From Blautia luti (GTDB lineage: Bacteria; Bacillota; Clostridia; Lachnospirales; Lachnospiraceae), in contig NZ_AP028156.1 in assembly GCF_033096465.1 (NCBI RefSeq), positions 2,870,501 through 2,934,500 of the forward strand: 64,000 nt of DNA. The letters run 5' to 3'. Under the pieces are notes generated by a model. It did not search any database and was not told the origin of the DNA. It was given only the letters and a program-made list of their open reading frames with translations. The stretch's first letter is position 1. Each line of letters begins with the position of its first letter. The translations under genes were made by a program, and so were the position numbers. Of the stretch, positions 18,220 to 26,830 are shown in pieces.

Positions 18220-19108
18220 ATCTGGCCTCCTTTAGTTTTTTCATATAAGCATAAAATTGCTTATGCAGCTCCCTCATTTCATCTGATGCCTTCCTGGCAT
18301 GTTGATACATAAATTTATCTCCAAAGCTACTTTCGAATGTAACAGCAAGCATAATCGTCATAATTGGCAGTGGTAAAAAACGAAAAATATTCATTTTACA
18401 AGGTGACAGCCTACCTGCCTGTTTTCGCAAAAAGCTAAAATTTCTTTTCAATTTTTTGGCTGTTTTCTTCATAATCTTCCAGTCTTTTCCCGCTCTTTCC
18501 GGGCAATCGGCTTCGTAATATGCATCTGCAATCGGCACCACCATGGCAAGATGACATAATTGCCACATATGCATATCCACTACTTTCTGATATGGTATAT
18601 GAGCATGCCTCAATATCTTTGAAAACTGCTTTGTCTTTTCGGATTTATTTCCTGATATTTCTGCAAATGTTGTCGGCTGAATCATTCTTGGAGTGAGTGC
18701 CGCATCAAGGATACCATCATTATTTATACTTCCGCCCGCTCCTGGAAAAGCAGGCAATATTCTCCCTTTTCCAACAATATCTTCCCATTTTTTATAACTG
18801 TCCAATGAATTTACCATTGTAACAATTATATTGCTTTTATTATTTTTTAATTCAGCAAGTGCTTCATATAGCTGATTTTCCCTGACAGTTAGCAAAATAA
18901 AATCGTAAGCATCATTATCTGACAATTCTCCAAGAATCGTGGCTTCTGCCCGCCTTATGTTCTGGTTTTTCTTATAAAGCAGTCCATTTTTCTTTAAAAA
19001 CTCAAGTCTTTTACCTCTGGCATAAATACTCGTATCATAACCAGTTTCTGCAAATAAGACCGCATACAAGGATCCAATCACACCTGCACCATAAATCAAT
19101 ATTCTCAT
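18206..19108 (-). CDS. Ketopantoate reductase-like (ApbA/PanE) oxidoreductase
   Basis: 300 aa with an N-terminal Rossmann fold (ILIYGAGVIGSLYAVLFAE, GxGxxG for NADPH) and the C-terminal helical domain of the ApbA/PanE family. It is the first gene of a tight operon with a hydrolase, a methyltransferase and a BAAT-like enzyme, and no pantothenate genes are near. So it probably reduces another 2-keto acid or ketone rather than serving coenzyme A synthesis. The ribosome site AGAGGACGG fits the ATG. Upstream are a terminator-like hairpin and the GTTAG-N6-CTAAC dyad. Confidence 0.75.
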   Translation of the reverse strand: MRILIYGAGVIGSLYAVLFAETGYDTSIYARGKRLEFLKKNGLLYKKNQNIRRAEATILGELSDNDAYDFILLTVRENQLYEALAELKNNKSNIIVTMVNSLDSYKKWEDIVGKGRILPAFPGAGGSINNDGILDAALTPRMIQPTTFAEISGNKSEKTKQFSKILRHAHIPYQKVVDMHMWQLCHLAMVVPIADAYYEADCPERAGKDWKIMKKTAKKLKRNFSFLRKQAGRLSPCKMNIFRFLPLPIMTIMLAVTFESSFGDKFMYQHARKASDEMRELHKQFYAYMKKLKEARYEIL

Positions 19109-19155
19109 AGAAATCCGTCCTCTTTTTCATTTTCAAAAAAACTGCCAGCGCTCAT

Positions 19156-19171
19156 GTTAGTAATATCTAAC
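19156..19171. promoter_or_regulatory. Inverted repeat GTTAG-N6-CTAAC before the reductase operon
   Basis: Same arms and same 6-bp spacer as the dyad at 12982-12997 before the ABC exporter. It lies 48 bp before the reductase start, downstream of a TTGATT-N16-TATACT promoter-like pair near 19235-19265 (minus strand). Confidence 0.45.
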
Positions 19172-19182
19172 TCTCATTTTCT

Positions 19183-19223
19183 AAAAAACCGTGTGAAAAC
19201 AAAACTGTAATTCCACACGGTTT
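19183..19223. terminator. Terminator-like hairpin in the reductase operon leader
   Basis: Arms AAACCGTGTG/CACACGGTTT around an 18-nt loop, followed on the minus strand by a T-run. It may stop read-through from the right or act as an attenuator if the promoter near 19250 is the operon start. No known riboswitch pattern is seen in the leader. Confidence 0.6.
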
Positions 19224-19396
19224 CTTTTCTTATGCATTCAGTATATCACTTTTACCTGGTTAATCAACCAAATTTTGTCTTCATAATATTTAAAATTTCA
19301 TGTTCATGCGCATTATATTCACTATAAACTGCTTACTGTTATATTACCCTATTTTTCTCATTATGCCTACTGCTATTTCATGTTCACATATAATAA

Positions 19397-19424
19397 TGAG
19401 GCCGCAATCCACGACCTCATCACC
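19397..19424 (-). terminator. Hairpin after the TnpV remnant
   Basis: Minus-strand ATGAGGTC/GGCCTCAT stem followed by TATTATAT just after the TnpV stop. A plausible but weak terminator. Confidence 0.5.
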
Positions 19425-19429
19425 TTCAT

Positions 19430-19843
19430 TTAAACATAAATCAATTCCTTGAGAATAATCTCTTCCGCAATTGCTCTGTGCTGGTTGGCTGCTCTTACCC
19501 ATGCAATCTGATCTATTTCTTTATCCGGCAATGGTTCTTTTTCTTCTAACTGCTTCAGAATTACCTCTTCCCGTTCTCTGGCTGCCTTGTCCACTTCCAG
19601 AAGATGCTTTCCAATCGTATCCTGCAGAAGCATCACCTGATAGGTTGAATTTCGATGATTCTTCAGATAATCTCTGCGAAGAAAACCATACTTGCCAAGT
19701 TGCTCCATCTGTTCTCCGGATTTATAGGTGAGATTCGGGATTAGATATCCATTTACATTTGTATACGTTATATAAATAGGACATTCGCAATCCGCTTTCG
19801 CTACTTGCTCATGAACGTAGTTGCTTCGCTGCCTGCGTTCATT
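19430..19843 (-). pseudogene. TnpV-like transposon protein, 5'-truncated
   Basis: The open frame runs 137 codons from a pair of stops to TAA at 19430 and reads NGYLIPNLT, LGKYGFLRRDYLKNHR, then a charged helix and AEEIILKELIYV. This matches TnpV, an accessory protein of Firmicutes transposons (about 115-120 aa). The internal ATG at 19708 would skip the conserved N-terminus, and no start with a ribosome site exists upstream. I therefore treat it as a start-less remnant of a mobile element. Its leftmost codons run into GAGTGCTAA at 19855-19847, another CIRCE-like half. Confidence 0.6.
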
Positions 19844-20001
19844 TTATTAGCACTCTCCATTTCTCATCATTTTTTGACCACAAATTTACGACAAATCTGA
19901 CACTGCTTTACAATACCAGACAAAATGACTGATGCCCCGGAAAGCCTGTAAAACCGGCACTTCCGGGATACACAAGACAGGACAAAAATCGATTTCCATT
20001 A

Positions 20002-20039
20002 TCAAGAGGTGAGTGCTAATTTTTTGTGAAAAATTTGTG
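20002..20039. repeat. 38-bp copy of the clpB upstream region (half CIRCE)
   Basis: Matches 8512-8549 at 36 of 38 positions, including GAGTGCTAA, but the left CIRCE arm and the -10 are missing. There is no heat-shock gene beside it. It looks like a remnant of a duplicated or lost stress-gene promoter. Confidence 0.6.
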
Positions 20040-20207
20040 AAGCACCTCTTTATTTGAAACTAAGAGCATAAGTGACTTGAAATTAAAAAAATATAATTGC
20101 AGTCATCTCAAAGTACTGATGTAAGCGTCAAATAAAAAGGTGTACAGACATTCCAACAGTTTTCCCTTAAAATCATAATTATAATTATGATACTCAAAGA
20201 GAAAAGT

Positions 20208-20348
20208 ATGGATTTTTCACTTCTTACCCCAGATAAACAAGTGAAATACCAATACTGGTTAAATGTAATCCATGAATGCCGGGCATCGGGATTAACGCTT
20301 ACAAAGGAAGCCAAAAATAAACGCCTGTTCTATGATTTCAAACAATAA
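20208..20348 (+). pseudogene. Fragment resembling IS66 accessory protein TnpA
   Basis: 46 codons; the middle part YQYWLNVIHECRASGLTLT has the pattern of the N-terminus of IS66-type TnpA (about 110-120 aa), after which the frame turns into terminator sequence. No clear ribosome site. Probably a leftover of an IS66-family element; identification is tentative. Confidence 0.35.
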
Positions 20349-20361
20349 CCATAGAACAGGC
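20323..20361. terminator. Terminator of thrS
   Basis: Arms GCCTGTTCTATG/CATAGAACAGGC with a 15-nt loop and T-rich flanks on both strands. It ends thrS on the minus strand and also overlaps the TnpA-like fragment. Confidence 0.8.
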
Positions 20362-20379
20362 ATTTTTATTTATCACATA

Positions 20380-22155
20380 TTATTTTACAGAAATGTGTTC
20401 TCTGGATTTTTCAGCAATCTCTTTCTTGATTGCTTCTACAAACTCATCCAGTGGAAGCACATTTGTTTCTTTTTCTCCGTGGAGACGGAAAGAAACGCTG
20501 CGGTTATCTCTTTCGTTAAATCCAACAACCAGCAAATAAGGTACTTTCTGTACCTGGCCATCACGCATACGATAGCCAAGTTTTTCGGAACGGTCATCAA
20601 GCTCAACACGAACATCAGCAGCCTCTAATGCATCAACGATTTCTTTCGCATAAGCATTTAATCCATCATCGTCTGTTTTGACCGGGATAACACGAGCCTG
20701 GACAGGAGCAAGCCATGTCGGCAGATTTCCTTTTGTTTCTTCCAGGATATAAGCCATGAAACGATCCAGAGATCCCAGGATAGCACGGTGCAGTACAACC
20801 GGTGTCTTCTTTTCGCCATTGCTGTCAATGTAATACAGATTGAATTTAGCTGGCAGACAGAAATCTAACTGGCAGGTAGAAAGTGTGATTTCATTACCGA
20901 TAGCCGGCTGAACATTTACGTCCAGTTTCGGGCCATAGAATGCAGCTTCACCGATTTCTTCTGTGTACTCAATTCCGATATCATTTAAAACATGACGCAG
21001 TGCATCTTCTGCTGTATTCCACATCTCATCATCATCATGATATTTTTCTTTGTTCTCAGGATCACGGAGAGAAAGAACACAACGATAATTACTAATACCA
21101 AAATCTTTATAAGTATCAAAAATCAATCTGACAACTTTTGTAAATTCATCCTTGATCTGCTCTGGTGTTACAAACAGATGGGCATCATTCTGGCAGAAGT
21201 GACGGCCACGTTCAATACCTTTTAAGGTACCGCTGCTCTCATAACGGAAGTCATGAGCGATTTCACCGATACGGATCGGCAGGTCTTTGTAGGAATGTCT
21301 TCTGTTTGCATAGATCATCATATGATGCGGACAATTCATTGGTCTGAGGACAAAGGACTCTCCTTCCATTTCCATAGGCGGGAACATGTTCTCTTTGTAG
21401 TGATCCCAGTGTCCGGAAGTCTTGTAGAGATTTACAGTACCAACACAAGGAGTCATAACATGGAGATATCCAAGTTTTCTTTCTTTATCCTTGATGTAGT
21501 TTTCCAGCTCCTGCCAGATCGTATAACCTTTTGGCAGGAACATTGGAAGGCCACGTCCAACAAGATCGTCTACCATAAACAAGTTCATATCTTTACCGAT
21601 TTTTCTGTGATCTCTTTCTTTGGCTTCCTCTAATAACTGTAAGTGTGCATCCAGCTCTTCCTGAGTCGGGAAACATACACCGTAAATACGCTGAAGCATT
21701 TTATTCTTGCTGTCACCTTTCCAGTAAGCACCAGAATGACGGATCAGCTTGAAGTATTTACATAATTTTACATTATCTACATGAGGTCCACGACAGAGGT
21801 CTGTGAAATCACCCTGATCGTAAACTGTGATATTGCCATCATCAAGATCCTCAATTAAGTCCAGTTTGTAAGGATCATCTTTGAACATTTCCAGAGCTTC
21901 CTCTTTGGAAACTTCACGGCGAATGATCTTTTTGCCGGATTTAACAACCTTTTTCATTTCTTTTGTGATCTTTTCGATATCCTCATCACGGATAACATCA
22001 TCGCCAAGATCGATATCATAGTAGAATCCCTCTGCTACAACAGGTCCTACCCAGAATTTGGCATTCGGATAAAGATGTTTAATTGCCTGTGCCATGACAT
22101 GGGCGCAAGAATGATTAAGTGTGTTTAACTGCTCATTTTCTTTGAAATTTACCAT
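20380..22155 (-). CDS. thrS: Threonine-tRNA ligase
   Basis: 591 aa, shorter than the usual about 640 because the N-terminal TGS domain is absent; the protein starts at the editing domain (HSCAHVMAQAIKHLYP with HxxxH). The class II core shows the zinc ligands in RPMNCPHHM, CQNDAHLF and VVLHRAILG, and the C-terminal anticodon-binding domain (ARVIPVKTDDDGL on) is complete. It charges tRNA-Thr. A T-box leader with a Thr specifier and its own promoter lie upstream, so expression rises when uncharged tRNA-Thr accumulates. Confidence 0.96.
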   Translation of the reverse strand: MVNFKENEQLNTLNHSCAHVMAQAIKHLYPNAKFWVGPVVAEGFYYDIDLGDDVIRDEDIEKITKEMKKVVKSGKKIIRREVSKEEALEMFKDDPYKLDLIEDLDDGNITVYDQGDFTDLCRGPHVDNVKLCKYFKLIRHSGAYWKGDSKNKMLQRIYGVCFPTQEELDAHLQLLEEAKERDHRKIGKDMNLFMVDDLVGRGLPMFLPKGYTIWQELENYIKDKERKLGYLHVMTPCVGTVNLYKTSGHWDHYKENMFPPMEMEGESFVLRPMNCPHHMMIYANRRHSYKDLPIRIGEIAHDFRYESSGTLKGIERGRHFCQNDAHLFVTPEQIKDEFTKVVRLIFDTYKDFGISNYRCVLSLRDPENKEKYHDDDEMWNTAEDALRHVLNDIGIEYTEEIGEAAFYGPKLDVNVQPAIGNEITLSTCQLDFCLPAKFNLYYIDSNGEKKTPVVLHRAILGSLDRFMAYILEETKGNLPTWLAPVQARVIPVKTDDDGLNAYAKEIVDALEAADVRVELDDRSEKLGYRMRDGQVQKVPYLLVVGFNERDNRSVSFRLHGEKETNVLPLDEFVEAIKKEIAEKSREHISVK

Positions 22156-22235
22156 TTGTCTTCTCCTTTTTTATTTTTGATTTGTATGAAATAATGTCAG
22201 AGTCAAAAGATATTTTCCCTGACTTGCAATAGAAT

Positions 22236-22480
22236 GAAAAAAGCACCCATAGATTTATACATGATCTAAGGGTGCTTGCACACGGTTCCACCTTAATTTT
22301 TACTCTTACAGCCGATAACGGGGCAATACGGTAACGCTTCGGAGTCAATCCTTCTGCGCACAGCTTCGAAGTGGTCTTCATGTAATCCGTTCTCAAGAAA
22401 CTTCCAGCATATGTTTCTCTCTCTGTCAGAACCTGACTACACTACTTTCTTCATCAACGCTTTTATGGGTACTCTTCATT
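22236..22480 (-). promoter_or_regulatory. T-box riboswitch, threonine-specific
   Basis: The minus-strand leader contains the AGAGAG motif, a candidate specifier ACC (22375-22373, followed by A) in the AAGACCACTTCG segment, the T-box proper GGTGGAACCGTG at about 22292-22281 and a terminator with arms at about 22241-22254 and 22263-22276 followed by a U-run. The specifier matches the tRNA charged by thrS. Uncharged tRNA should favour the antiterminator. Confidence 0.9.
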
Positions 22481-22492
22481 TTGACTTAACCC

Positions 22493-22521
22493 ATTATAAT
22501 ATAGTTGCGAATTTAATTCAA
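22493..22521 (-). promoter_or_regulatory. thrS promoter
   Basis: Minus-strand TTGAAT (22521-22516), a 17-bp spacer and a perfect TATAAT (22498-22493), directly before the T-box leader. The IS66 element begins 39 bp upstream of the -35, so the promoter is intact. Confidence 0.7.
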
Positions 22522-22551
22522 CGGATTTTTGAAAATATTTGACAATCCATT

Positions 22552-22559
22552 TTCTATAC
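22552..22559. repeat. Target site duplication of IS66 element (left copy)
   Basis: TTCTATAC occurs here and at 24797-24804, flanking the element exactly. Eight bases is the duplication size typical of the IS66 family. Confidence 0.9.
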
Positions 22560-22587
22560 GTTACTGTTCAAGGGTTAGCTGGACTTG

Positions 22588-22634
22588 AGAAAACCGATGG
22601 TGTAGACTGATAACAGTCAAAGCCATCGGTTTTC
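22588..22634 (-). terminator. Terminator of the IS66 transposase
   Basis: Arms GAAAACCGATGG/CCATCGGTTTTC with an inner GACTG/CAGTC pairing. It lies directly after the transposase stop, inside the element. Confidence 0.65.
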
Positions 22635-22635
22635 T

Positions 22636-24309
22636 TTATCCAAATATTCTGGACACTCTGTCATATATATTTGCCGGATCTTCAAGGCGCATCAAAACAA
22701 GCATGCTCATGCATTGGCAGAGATAATCGATGCTTTCGAAACTTCTGAATGTCACGGCCTGCGCCTGTTTCCGCTTATAATTCCTTAGAAGCCTTTCGGC
22801 TTCATTATTCGTGGCAGGTACCCGGATATCATGCAGGAACAACAGATGGTTGTGCATGTATTTCTCCATTCTCAGGAATAAATTGTACCCGTCTTTATAA
22901 TAATCATTTGCCGGAATGTCTTCATATTCTTTCCGGGCAGTTTCCAGTATCTCACGGTATCGTTTTTCGAATCCGGAGACTATTTCCGGATCTGGCCCGT
23001 GTGGCTGCCGGCATCCATTTCGGAAGTGGACCATTTCCTGCACCAGTGCATGCATTTTTTTATTCCAGGTACGGTCTGGTTCATTCTCCATGCTGGCTTT
23101 CAGATACCGCAGTACATGGGCAAGGCATTCCTGATGATCTGCTCCATAATTATAAAAGGTAATATCATGGTCATGGACAAGGATCCCCTGATAGTCTTCT
23201 GTAACCGTACCCTTTACTCCTTCGTGTCCCTTTTTCTCGCGGGCAAAGTACAGGGCTTTTCCGTCCGGGGTTGCACAGACATATACCTGGCAGCTCTTTC
23301 CGTTTTCCCTGGCATTTGTACAATCCGTATGCATAACAGGGGAAAGCAGCATATCTGCATAGGCAGACCTGCGTTCAGGCTCAGTTTTTAAAGCAAACTC
23401 CCGGTTTAGTCTGCTTATCATGCCTTTGGAAATATTCAGTTTTCCACCCGTCAGGTCGGACAGAAAAGCTCTGCTCTTATCAATGGATGTACAGCAGTCA
23501 TTGTTCAGAAGGAACAGAAAAGCCCGTATGCTGCCATCATAATTCACATCATCGATAACTCCATCTGGAAATGCTGCATGTGCACGTTCTCCCGTATGAC
23601 TGTTATAATAAACATCTGCATGATATTCCATTACATTCAGGACCATACGGATACTTACCATCTGCTTTATGATGGTCCTGGCAGTCTTTTTAAAAGCACA
23701 GTCTTCGAGCACTTCTTCAGGTGGAGGAAGGAGGATAACTGGCTGCGTAGGCTCCTGCCTTTTCCGGCAGTGCCCTTTGTGGCCAGGCTGCCCGCCTGGT
23801 TTTCTGCCTGTTTTTTCCCTGTTGTTTGTGATCTTTTTACGTCGTACTGCTTTTGAAGAAGGAATAGAAGAGTTTTCATAATCGCGGTTGATCTGTGCCC
23901 GTAGTTTCAGATTCTTTCCCTGTTCTTCTTCCAGTCTGGATGCCGCTTCATAAAACTGATGTCTGAAAACGGCTGCTTTATCCAGTGCATCATCTCTTTG
24001 CTTTTCTGCATTCAGTGCACGGATCTCCATTTTTCGGAGTTCCTGCGCGGACCTTTTTTGTGCCTTTTCAAACTCTCGGAGCATATCCTCCAGTACCTGA
24101 AGCCAGTAATTGCGCACACGGATCGTTTCTTTGTGCGCATCTGCAAGTTCTTTTTTCAGCTTCTCAATCTTATGTTCATAAACGTTGTACTCTTTCTGAT
24201 GAAGTTCTTCTAACTGGATATATCTTTCGCCAGATTCCAGTTCTTTGTTTCTGCGTTGTGCAGCTTTCAGCCGACACATGAGAGTGATATGATCATAAGT
24301 ATCAGGCAT
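22636..24309 (-). CDS. IS66-family transposase
   Basis: 557 aa. The first about 150 residues are a long coiled coil (ELHQKEYNVYEHKIEKLKKE and onward), followed by a basic linker with GRKPGGQPGHKGH, the zinc-finger/HTH part, and the DDE core: Asp in VMHTDCTNAREN, Asp in GILVHDHDITFYNYG and Glu in ATNNEAERLLRNYK. These are the IS66 TnpC hallmarks, and the frame is intact, so the element may be active. It starts 24 bp after the small coiled-coil gene; GGAGGAAAAC precedes the ATG. Confidence 0.92.
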   Translation of the reverse strand: MPDTYDHITLMCRLKAAQRRNKELESGERYIQLEELHQKEYNVYEHKIEKLKKELADAHKETIRVRNYWLQVLEDMLREFEKAQKRSAQELRKMEIRALNAEKQRDDALDKAAVFRHQFYEAASRLEEEQGKNLKLRAQINRDYENSSIPSSKAVRRKKITNNREKTGRKPGGQPGHKGHCRKRQEPTQPVILLPPPEEVLEDCAFKKTARTIIKQMVSIRMVLNVMEYHADVYYNSHTGERAHAAFPDGVIDDVNYDGSIRAFLFLLNNDCCTSIDKSRAFLSDLTGGKLNISKGMISRLNREFALKTEPERRSAYADMLLSPVMHTDCTNARENGKSCQVYVCATPDGKALYFAREKKGHEGVKGTVTEDYQGILVHDHDITFYNYGADHQECLAHVLRYLKASMENEPDRTWNKKMHALVQEMVHFRNGCRQPHGPDPEIVSGFEKRYREILETARKEYEDIPANDYYKDGYNLFLRMEKYMHNHLLFLHDIRVPATNNEAERLLRNYKRKQAQAVTFRSFESIDYLCQCMSMLVLMRLEDPANIYDRVSRIFG

Positions 24310-24333
24310 ACGTTTTCCTCCGGTACAGTCCTG

Positions 24334-24498
24334 CTAAACACTGCTGACGATATCTGTGATCTTTGAGATATGATCCTCGAGATATTCGATCAGCTCTTTC
24401 TGTTTCTGGATGAATTCCTCCTGGATCTCGATCTGCCTGAGATAGCCGTCAAGAAGTTCATCACGTTTTTTTAGTTCCTGTATAAAATCAATCTCCAT
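24334..24498 (-). CDS. Small coiled-coil protein of the IS66 element
   Basis: 54 aa, almost entirely helical and charged (LDGYLRQIEIQEEFIQKQKE), preceded by AGAGGTTG and placed just upstream of the transposase within the inverted ends. Its heptad-like pattern matches the coiled-coil start of the transposase, so an accessory or partner role is plausible. No characterised homologue is known to me. Confidence 0.65.
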   Translation of the reverse strand: MEIDFIQELKKRDELLDGYLRQIEIQEEFIQKQKELIEYLEDHISKITDIVSSV

Positions 24499-24796
24499 AA
24501 AAACAACCTCTCTTTCTTGAAAAAAGTATAGCAGAAATGCAGAAAAAAGCGAATTCCCGGAAATGACCCATTGGGCAATCTGACTGTGGATAAATCTCCA
24601 TTATAAGATTAAAAATGAGCAGATATAAGGCCTCTGTCTGAAAGAATGGATAAGATTCGGTGTATAACTTTTGTGAAAAAGAACAGCAGAAAAAACTATA
24701 AACACAGTTTTTTCTGCTGAAGATAATTATCCACAAAATAGAAAAAATAATTTCGTCACTTTTTACAATGACTTATACACACCTTTGAACAGTAAC

Positions 24797-24804
24797 TTCT
24801 ATAC
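24797..24804. repeat. Target site duplication of IS66 element (right copy)
   Basis: TTCTATAC, identical to 22552-22559. Confidence 0.9.
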
Positions 24805-24834
24805 ACCTCTTTTCTTATATGTTTTGCTTTTCTT

Positions 24835-25767
24835 TTACTGCAATGAAAAAACTGCCGCTGCCATATAAACCAAAATAGACACAATACAGTAAAGTGAATT
24901 GGTAGTAGATGCATATGCACTGCTCTCTTTTTTCTTCAAAAACGTCTGAAGACTGAACGTAGCCGGTGATGACATATACATGATAACTGCCAGATTCAGT
25001 AGTCTGGAACTTCCCACAAAGTACTTCACAGCCAGCAGAACTCCTGCCATCATAACTGCCTGCAGGCACACGCGCATGATAATCGTCTTAATACATGGTT
25101 TTATCAGTTCCGGAGTCAGTTCTATACTGTATCCTACAGTCAGAAGAATAATGGAAGAAACAGACACCGTCAAAATGTTTTCCACACTCAGATAAGTTCC
25201 GCCAAGTGGTCCCTCAATCAGTCTGCTGATAACTCCGGATAATCCGGCAATAATTCCGAGAACACTTGCCACAAATGCAGGGGTCTTCAATGCACTGAAA
25301 AGCAAATTTTTGATATTAAATTTCTCTCCGTTTTCGGTCTGACCCAGAAGTCCCATATAGATGCTGAATCCAAAAAGTAATCCCGCAATATCAAGCACTG
25401 CGATCTGGGACAGATTTTCACTGCCACATAAACTGGTATATAAAGGGTATGCCATCATTCCTCCCTCATACACACAGACCATAAACGGAAGATATTTTCT
25501 ATATGTCTCTTCCATAAACGGCTTCAGCAAAAATCCAATTCCAAATGAGATCACCAGCATCACAAACATGATCAATACCAGGATTCCTGTTTCCTTGCTG
25601 TATTCCGCAGTTGCCAGAGCATGAAAAATCGCAACCGGCAGCATAATATTAGTCACCAGGGTCTTCATGTTGTCAATACCGCTCTGCGTCAACAATTTTC
25701 CTTTTCTGCACGCCATTCCCAGTATGACCATAACCAATACCGGTAAAATAATCTCCAGGATTTCCAT
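24835..25767 (-). CDS. AEC (auxin efflux carrier)-family permease
   Basis: 310 aa membrane protein with about ten helices in two repeats, starting EILEIILPVLVMVILGMACR, as in the AEC/malate-permease group. Characterised bacterial members move malate, lactate or similar carboxylates; the substrate here is unknown. It stands alone. Its stop lies about 30 bp from the IS66 target site, so the element landed just behind the gene without cutting it. Confidence 0.8.
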   Translation of the reverse strand: MEILEIILPVLVMVILGMACRKGKLLTQSGIDNMKTLVTNIMLPVAIFHALATAEYSKETGILVLIMFVMLVISFGIGFLLKPFMEETYRKYLPFMVCVYEGGMMAYPLYTSLCGSENLSQIAVLDIAGLLFGFSIYMGLLGQTENGEKFNIKNLLFSALKTPAFVASVLGIIAGLSGVISRLIEGPLGGTYLSVENILTVSVSSIILLTVGYSIELTPELIKPCIKTIIMRVCLQAVMMAGVLLAVKYFVGSSRLLNLAVIMYMSSPATFSLQTFLKKKESSAYASTTNSLYCIVSILVYMAAAVFSLQ

Positions 25768-25995
25768 GTTATTTCTTCTCCTTTTCCTCAGGCTATTTTA
25801 TCTGCTGTATTCGCCTTTATTCTTTTTTATTATAGCAGTTTATGGAAATAAAGAAATGCCAGTCTTACACTTTTTTACCGTATTTTTTTGCTCGGCAGAC
25901 TTGCGATAACAATATTTTCCAGATATAACTTTTGTTTTTCTTGTGCTCAATCCATCTATGTTTTATAATTCCATCTTTGACAGTTGCTGAGATAA

Positions 25996-26038
25996 AAAAT
26001 CGCTGTATCCCTTGTGTTTACTGGGGTACAGCGATTTT
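25996..26038. terminator. Hairpin in the 25768-26218 gap
   Basis: Arms AAAATCGCTGTA/TACAGCGATTTT with a CCC/GGG inner stem. It may end the importer operon from the right. The rest of the gap holds no clear gene; a start-less minus frame of about 45 codons (26155-26020, containing NREFDSWISDLDDNVADIL) could be a small gene remnant, but I cannot identify it. Confidence 0.55.
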
Positions 26039-26218
26039 CGTCGTTGTCATGAAATATAGTAATTTATTCTTTTCCTTCAAAATATCAGCGACATTATCAT
26101 CAAGATCCGATATCCAACTGTCAAACTCCCGGTTAAATAATACCAGGTAAATCTGCTAAAATGATGCAAAAATACTAAAGAGACTTACTATTTTTCTGAG
26201 GGTAGCATATAAACTTTT

Positions 26219-26830
26219 CTATTGCTTTTTATCCAGTTTCACTACTCTGGTACACACTTTCTCCACCAGTTCCGCATCATGACTGACCACGATCATCCCA
26301 ATTCCCCGTCTCTGGGTTTCTTCTATCAGAAAATGCCAGATCTGGCTTTGAGTAATGAGGTCCAGCATAGTACTGATCTCGTCCGCCAACAGAAACCGGG
26401 TTCTCTTTCCAAGTGCCCTTGCAATACAAAATCTCTGCAGTTCACCACCGGAAAGTTCTGTTGGGAAACGATTCAGCCAGTCCGGTTCTATTCCCAGTTT
26501 CTCCATAAGTGCCGGATCCACCTGGTCACCTTCTTCGAAGACTGCCCGCATCCGAAACCTCGGATTCACTGCCTGTTCCGGATGCTGCCAGATCATCTGT
26601 ACCGGGCAGTACCCTTTATAGGACTGTAGTTGTTTTCCATCCAACAGGATTTCGCCGCTTTCCGGTTCTTCGTATCCTGCCAGCAGCTTACATAAAGTCG
26701 TTTTTCCAAATCCGCTTGGAGCTACGATTCCTACTCTTTCACTGCTGTCTGCACGCAAACTGAACTGATTTAAAATCTGTCTCCCCTTTTCTTCATAACG
26801 AAAAGAAAGATTCTTTGCTTCAAGTATCAT
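26219..26830 (-). CDS. ABC transporter ATPase, peptide/nickel type (second ATPase of importer 1)
   Basis: 203 aa, only the core ATPase domain without the C-terminal peptide-transporter extension. Walker A APSGFGKTT has Ala in place of the first Gly, the signature is LSGGELQRFCIARAL and Walker B is FLLADEIS. It overlaps the previous ATPase gene by 11 bases and is the last gene of the operon. It would pair with the other ATPase under the two permeases to drive import. Short second ATPases are usual in nickel/cobalt-type Opp relatives. Confidence 0.85.
   Translation of the reverse strand: MILEAKNLSFRYEEKGRQILNQFSLRADSSERVGIVAPSGFGKTTLCKLLAGYEEPESGEILLDGKQLQSYKGYCPVQMIWQHPEQAVNPRFRMRAVFEEGDQVDPALMEKLGIEPDWLNRFPTELSGGELQRFCIARALGKRTRFLLADEISTMLDLITQSQIWHFLIEETQRRGIGMIVVSHDAELVEKVCTRVVKLDKKQ

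Larger units (their letters stand above)
22560..24796 (-). mobile_element. IS66-family insertion sequence, complete
   Basis: 2237 bp bounded by inverted ends starting GTTACTGTTCAA and closed by perfect 8-bp target duplications. It carries the large transposase and one small upstream gene; the usual IS66 partners TnpA and TnpB are absent, as in the simpler IS66-related elements. A hairpin at 22588-22634 ends the transposase transcript. The perfect duplications imply a recent insertion between the AEC permease and thrS. Confidence 0.9.

Noticed and set aside
26020..26155. Start-less 45-codon frame before importer 1's last ATPase
   Set aside because: It could be a gene remnant, but without start, family or neighbours the evidence is too thin for a feature.
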